Shown in pieces: positions 30,701-37,893 of a stretch of DNA of 64,000 bases. Both the position numbers and the translations under genes were made by a program. The stretch is from Sphingomonadaceae bacterium 3R27C6 (GTDB taxonomy: Bacteria > Pseudomonadota > Alphaproteobacteria > Sphingomonadales > Sphingomonadaceae). The stretch spans positions 428,745 through 492,744 of the forward strand of contig SCNS01000001.1 in NCBI GenBank assembly GCA_005503215.1, written 5' to 3'. Under the pieces are notes generated by a model that ran no database searches, was not told the origin of the DNA, and saw only the letters and a program-made list of their open reading frames with translations. The stretch's first letter is position 1; every line of letters begins with the position of its first letter.

Positions 30701-32895
30701 TGAACCTGATCAACAGGGGATCGGCGACGCTCAACTTCTGGGATGGCGCGGCCGGGCCCAAGAATAATGGAGTGATCAACGGCGGGAACGGCGTCTGGCA
30801 GGCGAGCGGCGGAAACGACAACTGGACGGACCAAGACGGCGCTGTGAACGCGGGTTATGCCGACGACACTTTCGCTATCTTTGGCGGCACCGGGGGTGCG
30901 GTGACGGTCGACAACAGCCTCGGCGCGGTGTCGGTCGCGGGCATCCAGTTCGCGGCGAACAATTATGTGATCGGCGGCGGCGACATCGCACTGACCGATC
31001 CGACCGTAACGATCCGCGTCGGCGACGGCAGCACCGTGGGCGCGGGCTTTACCGCGACGATCAATTCGGTGCTTGGCGGAGCAGCGCAACTCGTCAAGTC
31101 CGATGCCGGCACGCTCGTCCTCGGCGGCACGAACAGCTATGCCGGTGGCACGCTGATCACCGGCGGTACTCTCCGCATTTCGAGCGACGCCAACCTTGGT
31201 GCCGCAAGCGGCGACGTGACGCTCGACGGCGGAACCTTGGAATCAAGCGCGAGCGTCTCCAGCGCGCGCGACATCGTCGTCGCGAACAGCGGGACGATCA
31301 GGGCCGCTGCCGATACGGTCTTCACCTATAACGGCCTCTTCTCGGGCACCGGCACTTTGACCAAAAATGGTGCGGGCACATTGCTCGTCGCTGCCGGCAA
31401 TGGCGGTTTCGGGGGCAGCACCACGGTCGCGGCCGGCACACTCGCGGTCCAGGGCAGCCTTGGCGGCACGGTAACCGTCGGTTCGGCGGGCCGCCTCGAA
31501 GGCGCCGGCCGCGTCGGCAGCATCGTGAATAGCGGCGTCGTCGCGCCGGGGGCGAGCATCGGCACGCTGACAGTCGCCGGCGATTACACCGGCAATGGCG
31601 GCATGCTCGAGATCGAGGCCGAGCTTGGCGGCGATATGTCGGCCGCCGACCGGCTGGTGGTGAATGGCGCGACAGCGGGAACCACCTCGGTAACCATCAT
31701 CAACCGCGGCGGGCTCGGCGCGCAGACCGTCGAGGGCATCAAGATCGTCGATGTCGCCGGCGCATCGAACGGCAGTTTCACGCTCGATGGCGACTATCTG
31801 TTCGACGGCCAGCAGGCGGTGATCGCAGGCGCCTATGGCTATCGCCTCTTCAAGAACGGCGTTGCGACCCCGCAGGACGGCGACTGGTATCTGCGTTCGG
31901 CGCGGCTCGATGCGACCGGCAATCCCGAAGGTCCGCTCTATCAACCGGGCGTCCCCGTTTACGAAGCCTATGTCGGGGCGCTGCAGTCGCTGAACCGTCT
32001 GCCGACCCTGCAGCAGCGCGTCGGCAACCGGTCGTGGGCGGCATCGCCGATCGGTGGTGCGGGCCTCTGGGGGCGGTTCGAATCCGAACGCCAGCGCCCC
32101 GACGCCTTGGTGTCGACCAGCGGCGCCGACCGCAAGGTCGACCAGTGGCAGGCGCAGCTCGGACTCGACGCGGTGCTGGCGGAGCGCAGCGACGGCGCGG
32201 CGCTCGTTGGCGGGCTGACCGCGCATTACGGCAAGGCGGACAGCGCCGTGGCGTCGATCTTCGGCGACGGCACGATCGACACGAAGGGCTATGGCGTCGG
32301 TGCGACGATGACCTGGTACGGGCCGAAGGGCTTTTACGTCGACGGGCAGGTCAAGCTCAGCTGGTTCGACAGCGACCTGGAATCGAACATCCTTGGATCG
32401 CTTGCTCGCGGCAACAAGGGCGACGGGCAGGCGTTCAGCCTCGAACTCGGCAAGCAGACGCAGCTCGGCGGCAACCTCAGCATCACGCCGCAGGTCCAGG
32501 TCAGCTATGCCAAGGTCGATTTCGACCGGTTCGCGGACCCCGCCGAAGCCGCGGTTTCGGTGGCGAAGGGCGAAAGCCTGAAAACGCGCTGGGGCTTGGC
32601 GATCGATCACCAGACGAGCTGGAAGGGGCGGTCGGGCGATACCCGCCGCACGCGCCTCTACACCGTGATGAACCTCAGCTACGAATGGCTCGACGGCGCT
32701 GAGGCCGACGTATCGGGAACCCCGGTTGCCAACCGCGACCACCGCCTGTCGGGCGAACTCGGTCTCGGTGGCAGCTACAGCTGGGGCGACGACCGCTTCA
32801 CCCTGTATACCGAAGTATCGGGCGATACGGCCATCGCCGACTTCGGTGCGGGTTATAATCTGAAGGGCACCGCAGGCTTCCGGGTGCGGTTCTAA
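18799..32895 (+). CDS. Giant autotransporter (type Va secretion) with PATR and T5SS/PEP-CTERM repeats
   Basis: One uninterrupted frame of about 4,698 residues, predicted to export itself to the cell surface. Residues 1-40 are a signal peptide with an Arg-rich n-region and cleavage after SARA. The passenger is almost entirely Gly/Ser/Thr/Asn-rich beta-helix repeat of the passenger-associated transport repeat kind (GAGTLVLTGTNSYAGGT, many copies), with two blocks of T5SS/PEP-CTERM-associated repeats and four copies of a module of about 700 nt. An autochaperone-like segment lies near 31.76-31.9 kb. The last 290 residues (from about 32020) form a 12-strand-type beta-barrel ending in GFRVRF with a terminal Phe. 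The start ATG follows GAAGGAAAA; GTG 18781 is an alternative. Adhesion is a usual role of such proteins, but no ligand can be inferred. Confidence 0.93.
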   Translation: MTIDSVSAARPRKAQPLSRRLLCGASLAAVLACAPLSARAEDRYWDANGTAVGSGGTGTWNLANLNWSPNGDGVSGPFAEPWNNGDLDNAIFGSTAGTVTVGVPVTVGNITFSSAGYVLSGGTITLGGPAPTIATNFSNANTNATINSAIAGSSGLIKAGNGGLILNGTNSFTGGITLNSGSIYASSDAALGVLSNNIVTAAGATVRLSIGGASTSRAVAIGDGGTLILEGSGAGSALISGSGRVSVAASGVTMSNDLSSYTGQTIFTGCNGTCSARFTSLRNLGEASALGAPVTVADGTIIFNQQSQYSDSLIYLGDGDSSNRNWDINGNNAVIRNQGTGTLSITGDIDVSTGATFIADTANVELLGILSGGAFGFNGAAGNIVTLGNANTFTGQATISGLVRAAVLGDTGVVSSLGTGSTIGLGVGALSYVGTGSSSNRSWVVHGTSGIQNDGTGALDLSGNMSFVAGGIADSLTLGGSFAGENQFSGVISGVGGLVSNGSGTWVIGGANNFTGNVTVTSGTLKVGNAAAFGPANGLIVNGGTLDLGGFDLVAPSLTGTGGTVSLGAQTLTVDAKTAQVFGGSITGTGGLRKSGAGSLTLTGTNSYTGATTIGGGRLTLDFSGAGGPASDIVSASSPLVLSGGTLEMTGAAGETNSQGFNGLTVNAGSNTVRAVSGAGGIVNLNLGAITRAGGLVNFVLPTGGAITTSNADGVLGGWATINGSDYAKVVGGGILAFDASDYTTKDDAATWANGDIISDTANAANTPFFGTVTGDVQLGGLRYTAAAGSNVAIGAANTLGIDGTIIVAPSTLATNQNITGGSLTGSTGGGTLGVQHNGTGTLTIGSTIVDNSGATGFAKSGGGTVRLTGTNSYTGGTTLSGGRLEVTQLANGGAASSIGASSADAANLVLESGTLAYTGGVDAVTDRGITLVNGGAERAIQVDAGRSVEFSGLVTSPDDAGLTKTGWGTLVLSNAANDYAGVTTITQSSAAGNSTLSVNTLSDGGVASGIGAASGDSANLVMSNGARLQYTGGTVAIDRGFTLAAGQGGIDVANAGTTLTIGGIATGAGSFFKDGAGTLILSGTNSYAGDTTVNAGILRAGSARAFGAGGRFMTVNSGATLDLGGFNIGVAAVIGGGLIDLGGRTLTTGGGGGIFTGRITGTGGYTRTGGFTQTLSGCSNDYTGVTTIGGALSIDCIANGGQASGIGASSAAGSNLVFANGTLVYTGASASTDRGFAMTGNGVVNVLDAGTTLEFSGDISGTRQLSKDGAGTLLLSGVNNTTGNVRVINGTIRAGSTTAMRSGWVSLDDTAGVLLDLDSYDNNVLYLLGGGTTGGNISLDAATLTISDGGGAGVIYGGAILGSGGLVKNGNGYQQLSGCSSSYGGTTVINGGTLAVDCLGDGGANSSIGSSSSAASNLVLSGGTLQYVGTGGATNRQFTLGASTASKLDASGTGAIAFTHAGPLTFASANTAQTLTLTGTSTGNNILAAQITNNGTGLTGLAKTGAGTWVLTNGGSTYTGVTNISGGVLAVDKLSDGLLASSIGASSAAASNLIIGNGSTLRYTGSGDTTNRLFTLSLGVTFIESSGTGAIVFTDTGPVTLASNNQARTIALGGTNTGNNTLAGSIGNAGTGVTTLAKNDSGNWVLTGNHSYTGSTNVNGGTLFIGGGGTTGSIASAIVNNFGTLGFNRSDLLSYGGQIGGTGSVRQAGAGTTVLTGTNLYTGGTTIDAGTLQLGNGGTTGSIVGDVVDNGLLVFNRSNLLTFAGTISGSGAVRQIGSGTTVLSGINSYAGGTSILGGTLQVSANANLGSAAGALDFSGGTLRTTASFASGRNTSLTGAGTILTDAGTTFSLGGLVSGAGGLTKSGTGILTLSGSNSYAGATNVNAGTLLVNGNQSAATGLLTVASGATLGGSGTIGGSVNVLNGGILAPGNSPGTLNINGDLALAGGSVLNFEFGQADVAGGPLNDLINVGGNLTLDGTINVNVSAGGNFGGGLYRVFNYGGTLTDNGLTLGSMPPGSNVTVQTSVAGQVNLINSGGLSLSFWDGAAGPKFNNVVNGGNGTWHLGGADNNWTGADGSINAAYADGTFAIFAGAPGTVTVDNSGGAVTAAGMQFATGNYLIDGGPLTLVDPDSIIRVGDGTAFGAGFVATIAASLTGAVQLVKTDSGTLILGGTNSYTGGTAINGGVLQVSADANFGAAGGALSFDSGTLRVMTDFTSNRDVQLVGAGTVTVGPGGANWVLAGDTSGAGSLTVNTGASTVTLTGNAAHTGGTMVAGTGSLFIGNGGTTGTIAGDIINNGNIRFNRSDNSVYAGSITGTGSFAQSGGGTLSLTGNSNWTGSASISGSSGLRIASGNNVTAANQTNITQGGSLTISGPGSTFTTGLAALTAGSGTVFLNVENGGTLQASGTLALRTLGGTVGTSDLNIAGAGSLVSASRLDVSTGASAVSNITISGGGTLQTGVANIIGSAASNTVISTVAITGAGSNWTSSGILLTRNANISVLDGGALNLGAAQIGTIAQGANVLVSGAGSTFTTTDALTLGLIGANASGVLTIADGGRVTAGTGLMLAANAGTTGTVNIGGVEGGAAAAAGFIDGNIIFGPGTGELNFNHTDADYLFANSMSGAGAIGHAAGFTRLTGDSSAFTGTTSVAGGTLLVDGILGGATSGVSVATGGTLGGTGTIGGNVVVLNGNLNPGDVGGIPGMLTIAGNLSLTPAATLNVDFGQANVVGGAYNDLIDVGGDLVLGGTLNVAETPGGSFDPGVYRVINYGGTLINNGLTVDPGYFVQTSVANQVNLVNTTGLTMRFWDGVAGAKNDNTITGGDGLWQASGGNDNWTEFDGSANAPFTDAAFAVFSGLPGTVTVDASLGGVTASGMQFASDGYVIDGDPVILTGVQSVIRVGDGTTAGAGYTATIDSVLAGASQLVKSDLGTLVLTGVNTYSGGTAINVGTLQISADSNLGDLGGGLSFDGGTLHSTADMTSGRAVDLVSTGRFLTDAGTTLTMNGAFSGSGSLVKTGAGTLALRGSSGFAGNATVNDGRLSITNGGSVSNFRGFIGNAAGQTGEFVVSGPGSSWTNASHIYVGHSGTGLLTIENGASVSNANGLIGVDAGSTGIVTVSGAGSTWTSSENLSVGVGGEGSLTVDAGAKVINLLGSFGVGRDAGSRGSVIASGAGSTIAVRAMFVGNSGNGELTIANGAQVVSSDPSAIGDVAGSQGVINIGAAAGQGPAAAGALNTPMLTFGEGDGTLVFNHTDTGYLFSAGLDSQGAGAHAIQQLAGTTILNGDGSGFTGTTTVSGGTLLVGDQSGAGSLGGAVDVALGGTLGGAGTIGGNVAIADGGTLAAGVNGAGTLTINGGLSLAGGSALNFEFGQANVEGGALNDLVDVGGDLVLDGTINVTVPAGGNFGPGIYRVFNYGGALTDNGLDLGTMPGGSQVAVQTAVAGQVNLVNSLGVALSFWDGATGPKNNSAVNGGDGVWQVAGGSNNWTDANGTVNADYAQDSFAIFSAAPGTVTIDNSGGNVLASGMQFASNGYVLTGDALTLTGTAATIQVGDSSAAGAGYTATIGADLTGAAMLVKTDAGTLVLTGTNSYAGGTAINGGTLRISSDANLGDAAGGLSFGGGTLHTTIAIVSNRMVDLVGDASFLTDAGLTLTGAISGAGSLTKDGAGTLVLAANNNYAGGTTIRAGRLEIGDGGTSGAIAGDVVNGGVFAFNRSDSATYAGLISGGGAIEQMGSGTTILTGNHLFTGGTVISAGTLQLGDGGTTGSITGDVVNNGTLAFDRGDTVTFAGSISGSGGVGQVGSGTTVLTGGNSYTGATDVLAGTLLVNGNQSAATGLTSVASGATLGGTGTIGGDVNIADGATLAPGAGAPGALTINGNLALASGATLGFEFGQANNPGGTLNDVVNVGGNLVLDGTLDVAVPAGGAFDIGLYRVINYAGSLTDNGLTLGTMPAGANAEVQTSIAGEVNLINRGSATLNFWDGAAGPKNNGVINGGNGVWQASGGNDNWTDQDGAVNAGYADDTFAIFGGTGGAVTVDNSLGAVSVAGIQFAANNYVIGGGDIALTDPTVTIRVGDGSTVGAGFTATINSVLGGAAQLVKSDAGTLVLGGTNSYAGGTLITGGTLRISSDANLGAASGDVTLDGGTLESSASVSSARDIVVANSGTIRAAADTVFTYNGLFSGTGTLTKNGAGTLLVAAGNGGFGGSTTVAAGTLAVQGSLGGTVTVGSAGRLEGAGRVGSIVNSGVVAPGASIGTLTVAGDYTGNGGMLEIEAELGGDMSAADRLVVNGATAGTTSVTIINRGGLGAQTVEGIKIVDVAGASNGSFTLDGDYLFDGQQAVIAGAYGYRLFKNGVATPQDGDWYLRSARLDATGNPEGPLYQPGVPVYEAYVGALQSLNRLPTLQQRVGNRSWAASPIGGAGLWGRFESERQRPDALVSTSGADRKVDQWQAQLGLDAVLAERSDGAALVGGLTAHYGKADSAVASIFGDGTIDTKGYGVGATMTWYGPKGFYVDGQVKLSWFDSDLESNILGSLARGNKGDGQAFSLELGKQTQLGGNLSITPQVQVSYAKVDFDRFADPAEAAVSVAKGESLKTRWGLAIDHQTSWKGRSGDTRRTRLYTVMNLSYEWLDGAEADVSGTPVANRDHRLSGELGLGGSYSWGDDRFTLYTEVSGDTAIADFGAGYNLKGTAGFRVRF
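21463..23550 (+). repeat. Five divergent copies of a G-AS-IGASS passenger repeat
   Basis: Within the autotransporter the pattern GG.AS.IGASSA...NLV...GTL.YTG....DRG.TL recurs at about 21472, 21809, 22398, 23002 and 23410. The copies share the motif but differ in spacing (about 340-600 nt) and wording, which fits older duplications than the four large modules downstream. Confidence 0.75.
24652..25350 (+). repeat. Autotransporter large module, copy 1
   Basis: A unit of about 700 nt running from LNFEFGQADVAGGPLNDL through YRVFNYGG, VQTSVAGQVNLIN, FWDGAAGP, NNWTGADGSIN and GMQFATGNY to GTNSYTGGTAINGG. It occurs four times in the passenger with the same order of motifs and nearly the same length. 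Confidence 0.85.
25801..26550 (+). repeat. T5SS/PEP-CTERM-type repeat block 1 in the autotransporter
   Basis: The stretch is rich in units such as ISGPGSTFTTG, ITGAGSNWTSS and VSGAGSTFTTTDALTLG, which fit the T5SS/PEP-CTERM-associated repeat. Parts of it (about 26100-26400) are poorer in GC and use more A/T-ending codons than the flanking modules, suggesting a different origin. Confidence 0.7.
26955..27640 (+). repeat. Autotransporter large module, copy 2
   Basis: The second copy of the module, beginning LNVDFGQANVVGGAYNDL and ending GVNTYSGGTAINVG. It keeps the motif order of copy 1 but has a 686-nt span and loses a few residues around the VDPGYFVQTSVANQ segment. Confidence 0.85.
27904..28470 (+). 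repeat. T5SS/PEP-CTERM-type repeat block 2 in the autotransporter
   Basis: Units alternate between a G-x-LTIENGASVSN strand pattern and a VSGAGSTWTSSENLSVG pattern (four or more rounds), a textbook form of the T5SS/PEP-CTERM-associated repeat. Like block 1, it is followed by a FNHTD.GYLF segment and then a GTTTVSGGTLLV unit. Confidence 0.8.
28891..29590 (+). repeat. Autotransporter large module, copy 3
   Basis: The third copy, beginning LNFEFGQANVEGGALNDL and ending GTNSYAGGTAINGG, spanning 700 nt. It is very close in wording to copies 1 and 4 (YRVFNYGGALTDNGL, FWDGATGPKNN, GMQFASNGY). Confidence 0.85.
30460..31158 (+). repeat. Autotransporter large module, copy 4
   Basis: The fourth copy, beginning LGFEFGQANNPGGTLNDV and ending GTNSYAGGTLITGG, 699 nt. 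It is the last module before the autochaperone-like region and the beta-barrel. Confidence 0.85.
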
Positions 32896-32979
32896 GCCGC
32901 AGTCGACGAGGCTCTTTCGCATGTCGGCGAAGGCGGTCACGGGATGGCTAAGGGCACGGGAGTGTAAACCGGCTGCAAA

Positions 32980-33001
32980 CCGCCTCTCGGGTGAGAGGCG
33001 G
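32980..33001. terminator. Hairpin between autotransporter and tRNA-Pro
   Basis: A perfect 9-bp stem CCGCCTCTC/GAGAGGCGG with a GGGT loop. On the minus strand it lies 5 nt after the tRNA-Pro CCA and is followed by a short T run, so it fits a terminator of the tRNA; on the plus strand it may stop or protect the autotransporter mRNA, with no T tract. Confidence 0.65.
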
Positions 33002-33006
33002 ATTAG

Positions 33007-33083
<77 letters not shown>

Positions 33084-33122
33084 ACTACTGCCCCGCGCCT
33101 TAGACAGCGCCGGGCCGCAAGT

Positions 33123-33554
33123 CTATACGCTGCTTATCGCCGGCCCCTTGAGTTCGATCAGATTTCCTTCGGGATCGCGGAAATAGATCGACGGGCCTTC
33201 GCCCTCTGCGCCGTATCGGGGTCCCGATTGTTCGATAGCGACGTTGTGGCGATCAAGATGTGCGCGGATCGCGGCCTCGTCGAACGGAGCGATGGCAAGC
33301 GCGAAATGGTCGACATTCCGCCCCTCGCTGCCCGGAGCCGCGCCACCGGTCGCGCCGAGGCGGCCGTCGATCGTCACGAGATCGATCAGCGATTGCCCGG
33401 CGCGAAGCTGGAACAGGCCGATTTCCGCTTGCTCGCGTTCGTCGCTGCAGCCGACAACCTCGCGATAGAAGGCGAGCATCCGGTCGAGGTTCGTGACCCG
33501 CAAAACGATATGATCGAGCCCCCTGAGATCGAAGGGCGGAGTGGGCATCGGCAT
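33123..33554 (-). CDS. VOC (glyoxalase/bleomycin-resistance fold) family protein
   Basis: A protein of 143 residues with two beta-alpha-beta-beta-beta units of the vicinal oxygen chelate fold: [23 protein letters not shown] (metal-binding His in the first strand) and NVDHFALAI (second), ending in [14 protein letters not shown] with the conserved metal Glu. It is most similar in pattern to virulence-type VOC proteins annotated as ring-cleavage or glyoxalase-like; the substrate is unknown. The start was set at the ATG after AAAGGAAAATCC, not the upstream frame at 33596. It lies downstream of tRNA-Pro in genome order but is read in the same direction. Confidence 0.88.
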   Translation of the reverse strand: MPMPTPPFDLRGLDHIVLRVTNLDRMLAFYREVVGCSDEREQAEIGLFQLRAGQSLIDLVTIDGRLGATGGAAPGSEGRNVDHFALAIAPFDEAAIRAHLDRHNVAIEQSGPRYGAEGEGPSIYFRDPEGNLIELKGPAISSV

Positions 33555-33626
33555 CGGATTTTCCTTTCCAACCCGAATGACGCCTGACCGTCCCACCGGG
33601 TTTCATCGCGCCGCGCAGGCAAAGAA

Positions 33627-33655
33627 AAAGGCGGCCTTCCCGAAGGAAGACCGCC
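33627..33655 (-). terminator. Rho-independent terminator of the lipoprotein gene
   Basis: On the minus strand the hairpin GGCGGTCTTCC / GGAAGGCCGCC (loop TTCG, one mismatch) is followed by CTTTTTCTTTG. It lies 39 nt after the lipoprotein stop codon and before the VOC gene. Confidence 0.85.
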
Positions 33656-33693
33656 CCAATCTCGTTTCAGTCAACGCCCCGAAGGGCTGCGAC

Positions 33694-33984
33694 TTACTTC
33701 TTTTCTTCAGCCGGAGCAGCAGCGGCCGGAGCAGCAGCGGCGTCAGCCGGAGCAGCAGCGGTTGCAGCAGCGTCAGCAGCCGGAGCAGCAGCTTCTGCAC
33801 CAGCAGCAGCAGCGTCGGCACCAGCGGCAGCGGCTTCAGCGCCAGCAGCAGCGGCGTCGGCGCCTTCTTCAGCAACCGCTTCAGCGGCCGGAGCTTCGGT
33901 GGTGGCTTCTTCAGCAGCCTTTTCACCGCAAGCGGCGAGGGCGAACATGCTGGCAGCAACGGCGATAGCAGCAAACTTCTTCAT
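33694..33984 (-). CDS. Small Ala/Glu-rich lipoprotein
   Basis: A protein of 96 residues. Residues 1-19 are a lipoprotein signal with lipobox LAAC at the end of MFALAACG. The mature part is low complexity, made of Ala, Glu, Asp, Pro and Gly (AAAAGAEAAAAGADAAAAG), and probably extended or helical. A good promoter lies upstream and a strong terminator downstream, so it is a single, probably well-expressed gene. The function is unknown; the composition suggests a periplasmic spacer or a structural lipoprotein. Confidence 0.85.
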   Translation of the reverse strand: MKKFAAIAVAASMFALAACGEKAAEEATTEAPAAEAVAEEGADAAAAGAEAAAAGADAAAAGAEAAAPAADAAATAAAPADAAAAPAAAAPAEEKK

Positions 33985-34048
33985 GATGTGTGGGCTCCCT
34001 AAAATGCCTTAACGCGTCCGGGAAAACTTCCCGTACCGCGAGCCGCGG

Positions 34049-34076
34049 GATTTAGCCGTTCCGCATGAATCGTCAA
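34049..34076 (-). promoter_or_regulatory. Promoter of the Ala/Glu-rich lipoprotein gene
   Basis: On the minus strand a -35 TTGACG (34076-34071) and a -10 TAAATC (34054-34049) are separated by 16 nt. A small hairpin CGGGAA-GTT-TTCCCG (34019-34033) lies in the leader, and GGGAGCC precedes the ATG. Confidence 0.55.
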
Positions 34077-34130
34077 CAAAAATAATTGAGATGGTCGGGG
34101 GCGGCGGGATTCTGTCATTTCTCCGTCACA

Positions 34131-35516
34131 CTAGGGAAGCTCGTCGTTCGAGCTGTTCGCCAGAATCGCCAGAGTCGCGGCCCAAACTGTCACATTTTGC
34201 CGCAATTGCGCGGGATCGATCTTGTCGAGCGTGTCGTCGGGCGTGTGGTGGATATCGAAATAGCGTGTCCCATCCTGTGCCAGATCGATCGCCGGAACCC
34301 CGGCCTGCACGAGCGCACCGATGTCCGCCCCGCCGTTTGCCGGCTGCTTCCCGCGCACGACCCCGAACGGCATCACCGCGGCCGCAATCCGGTCGGAAAG
34401 AGCCTTGGCGCTGTCGGGCAGCTTGAAGTCGACCCGCCAGACGCGGTCGGCACCGAAATCGGATTCGAGTGCGACGGCGTGCTTCTCTTTTCCATGCGCA
34501 TCGAAATAGGCCTTGCCGCCGAATACGCCGACCTCCTCGGCGCCCGCCCACAGGATACGGATCGTGCGGCGAGGCTGGCCGGCGGTCATGACATGCTTCG
34601 CCGCCGCGGTAATGATGCCGCAGCCTGCGGCGTCGTCGATAGCCCCGGTGCCAAGGTCCCAGCTGTCGAGATGGCAGGCGATGATCACCGGGCTGGCGGC
34701 GGGATCGCTGCCGGGCACTTCGGCTATCACATTGCCCGACCGCTGTTGCCCGAGGTTCTGCGGCGTCAGGAGCAGCTTCATCCGCAGCGGGGAGGTCGCT
34801 TGCCTGGCGCTCACCCGCTTCCACTGGCGAACGAGCTGGTCGGCGTCGGGATTGGAAATTGCGCCCGAGGGGATTGGCTTGACGCCGGCTTCGAAATTGG
34901 TGCCGCCGGTGTGCGGATTGCGATGGCTGTCGGTTCCGATCGAGCGGATCACGACTGCGATCGCGCCCTTCTTCGCCGCGACATTCGCGCCGGTGAAGCG
35001 CGCGCGGCCATATTGACCATAGCCGCTGCCGTCCTGCGCGGCCTTCATCTGATGATCGATAAAGACGATCTTGCCTTTTACCATATCGTTGGGCGCCGCG
35101 ACGAGCGCGTCATAGCTCGCGAAATAGACGACATCGCCCTCCAGCCCCTTGGGGCCCGTCGAGGCGCTGGTGCCGAGCGCAGTGATATGGAGCTTCTGCG
35201 GCTGGAACGGACCGGTCAGCGACGCTTCTTCTGCGCCGCGCACCCAAGTCGGCATCATGAAGGGCTCTTCGCGCACATTCTGGAACCCCATTTCGGTGAG
35301 CCGCTTGACGCCCCAGCGCCGGGCGGCGGCCTCGGCCTCGGTCGCCGCCTGTCGCGGGCCGATTTCGGTCGTCAGCCCTTCGGTGATCGCCCAGGCCGGA
35401 TCGTCGCCCTGTTGCGCAAGCTCGGCGGCGCTCGGCGCCGGCTGGGCCGATGCGGCGGTGGAGAGGAGGAGGGCGGCGACCGCAGTCAAGCGGGTGTGGG
35501 TGCAGGGGATTTTCAT
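34131..35516 (-). CDS. M28 family zinc aminopeptidase, exported
   Basis: A protein of 461 residues with a signal peptide (MKIPCTHTRLTAVAALLL, cleavage near TAASAQ). A PA-type insert lies at residues about 110-200 (DMVKGKIVFIDHQM), followed by the M28 catalytic domain: CHLDSWDLGTGAIDDAAGCG (metal His, catalytic Asp, bridging Asp), WAGAEEVG (catalytic Glu and metal Glu), LESDFG (metal Asp) and FDIHHTPDDT (last metal His). It is probably a periplasmic aminopeptidase or carboxypeptidase Q-like enzyme that trims peptides. The start was set at the ATG beginning the signal peptide, 60 nt inside the longest frame. It is divergent from ettA. Confidence 0.93.
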   Translation of the reverse strand: MKIPCTHTRLTAVAALLLSTAASAQPAPSAAELAQQGDDPAWAITEGLTTEIGPRQAATEAEAAARRWGVKRLTEMGFQNVREEPFMMPTWVRGAEEASLTGPFQPQKLHITALGTSASTGPKGLEGDVVYFASYDALVAAPNDMVKGKIVFIDHQMKAAQDGSGYGQYGRARFTGANVAAKKGAIAVVIRSIGTDSHRNPHTGGTNFEAGVKPIPSGAISNPDADQLVRQWKRVSARQATSPLRMKLLLTPQNLGQQRSGNVIAEVPGSDPAASPVIIACHLDSWDLGTGAIDDAAGCGIITAAAKHVMTAGQPRRTIRILWAGAEEVGVFGGKAYFDAHGKEKHAVALESDFGADRVWRVDFKLPDSAKALSDRIAAAVMPFGVVRGKQPANGGADIGALVQAGVPAIDLAQDGTRYFDIHHTPDDTLDKIDPAQLRQNVTVWAATLAILANSSNDELP

Positions 35517-35645
35517 GCCGCTTTCGTAACGGCGCGCCTCGCGCGCGCAAGCGCCGATTGCCAAGCCCGCGCCCATTCGCTAACCGGCGCGCAACTCAAA
35601 CTCTCCCGGCCGCGCCCGCGGCCCAGCCTCTACCGGAGCATATCC

Positions 35646-37325
<1,680 letters not shown>

Positions 37326-37330
37326 CCGGG

Positions 37331-37780
37331 ATGAGCGGGGAGGGGCAGTCACCGATTTCGTCGAGCGCGATCCGCATGGATGCGGACGCGCTCAACGAAT
37401 TTCTGAAGGCGGCCTTTCCGCACTCCGAACCCGGATCGCGCGGTCACGTCGTGTCTGCCGCGCCGGGTTTCATTCAGGCGCGGATGGACCCGACCGACAA
37501 GGCGCTCCGCCCCGGCGGGCTGATATCGGGCCCGACGCAGATGGGGTTCGCCGACATGGCGGCCTATGCGCTCGTCCTCGCGCATATCGGCCCGGTCGCG
37601 ATGGCGGTGACGAGCGCGCTCAACTACCAGTTCTTGCGCCCCTGCCGCCCCGGGCCGCTATTTGCCGACGCACATATGATGCGCCTCGGCAAAAGGCTGG
37701 CGGTGATGGATATCCGCATCTGGACCGACGACGCCGATAAGCCAGTCGGGCAGGCGAATGTGACCTACGCGATTCCCTAA
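37331..37780 (+). CDS. PaaI-type hotdog thioesterase family protein
   Basis: A protein of 149 residues with the hotdog fold signature: GHVVSAAPGFIQARMDPTDKALRPGGLISGPTQM (the strand region and the GxxxxPxxxxAxxD-like helix MGFADMAAYALVLA), then TSALNYQFLRPCRPGPLFADA and the last strands. PaaI/YbgC-type members hydrolyse acyl-CoA thioesters; the substrate cannot be told. It starts 5 nt after the ettA stop and should be co-transcribed. It is followed by a REP-like inverted repeat. Confidence 0.85.
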   Translation: MSGEGQSPISSSAIRMDADALNEFLKAAFPHSEPGSRGHVVSAAPGFIQARMDPTDKALRPGGLISGPTQMGFADMAAYALVLAHIGPVAMAVTSALNYQFLRPCRPGPLFADAHMMRLGKRLAVMDIRIWTDDADKPVGQANVTYAIP

Positions 37781-37793
37781 AGCACGGCTTTCT

Positions 37794-37867
37794 TCGTCAT
37801 TCCCGCGATAGCGGGAACCAAGTTGCATCGGTTGCCCGCTGGGTTCCCGCTTTCGCGGGAATGACGA
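37794..37867. repeat. REP-like long inverted repeat
   Basis: Left arm 37794-37819 (TCGTCATTCCCGCGATAGCG and on) and right arm 37842-37867 are inverted copies with one mismatch, and each arm has its own CCCGC-N4-GCGGG hairpin. It sits between two convergent genes. It looks like a dispersed extragenic palindrome of the type built around GTCATTCCCGCGAAAGCGGG, which is common in proteobacteria; it could also work as a bidirectional mRNA end. Confidence 0.75.
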
Positions 37868-37893
37868 AAAGGGTCAGCCCTGCCTCCTTCAGC

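Noticed and set aside
24652..31158. CRISPR array in the repeat-rich region
   Set aside because: The repeats are hundreds of bases long, in frame and protein-coding; there are no short identical repeats with unique spacers.
34086..35645. Upstream extension of the ettA frame by about 500 codons
   Set aside because: It runs antisense through the M28 peptidase gene; EttA proteins begin at the ATG at 35646 and have about 555 residues.
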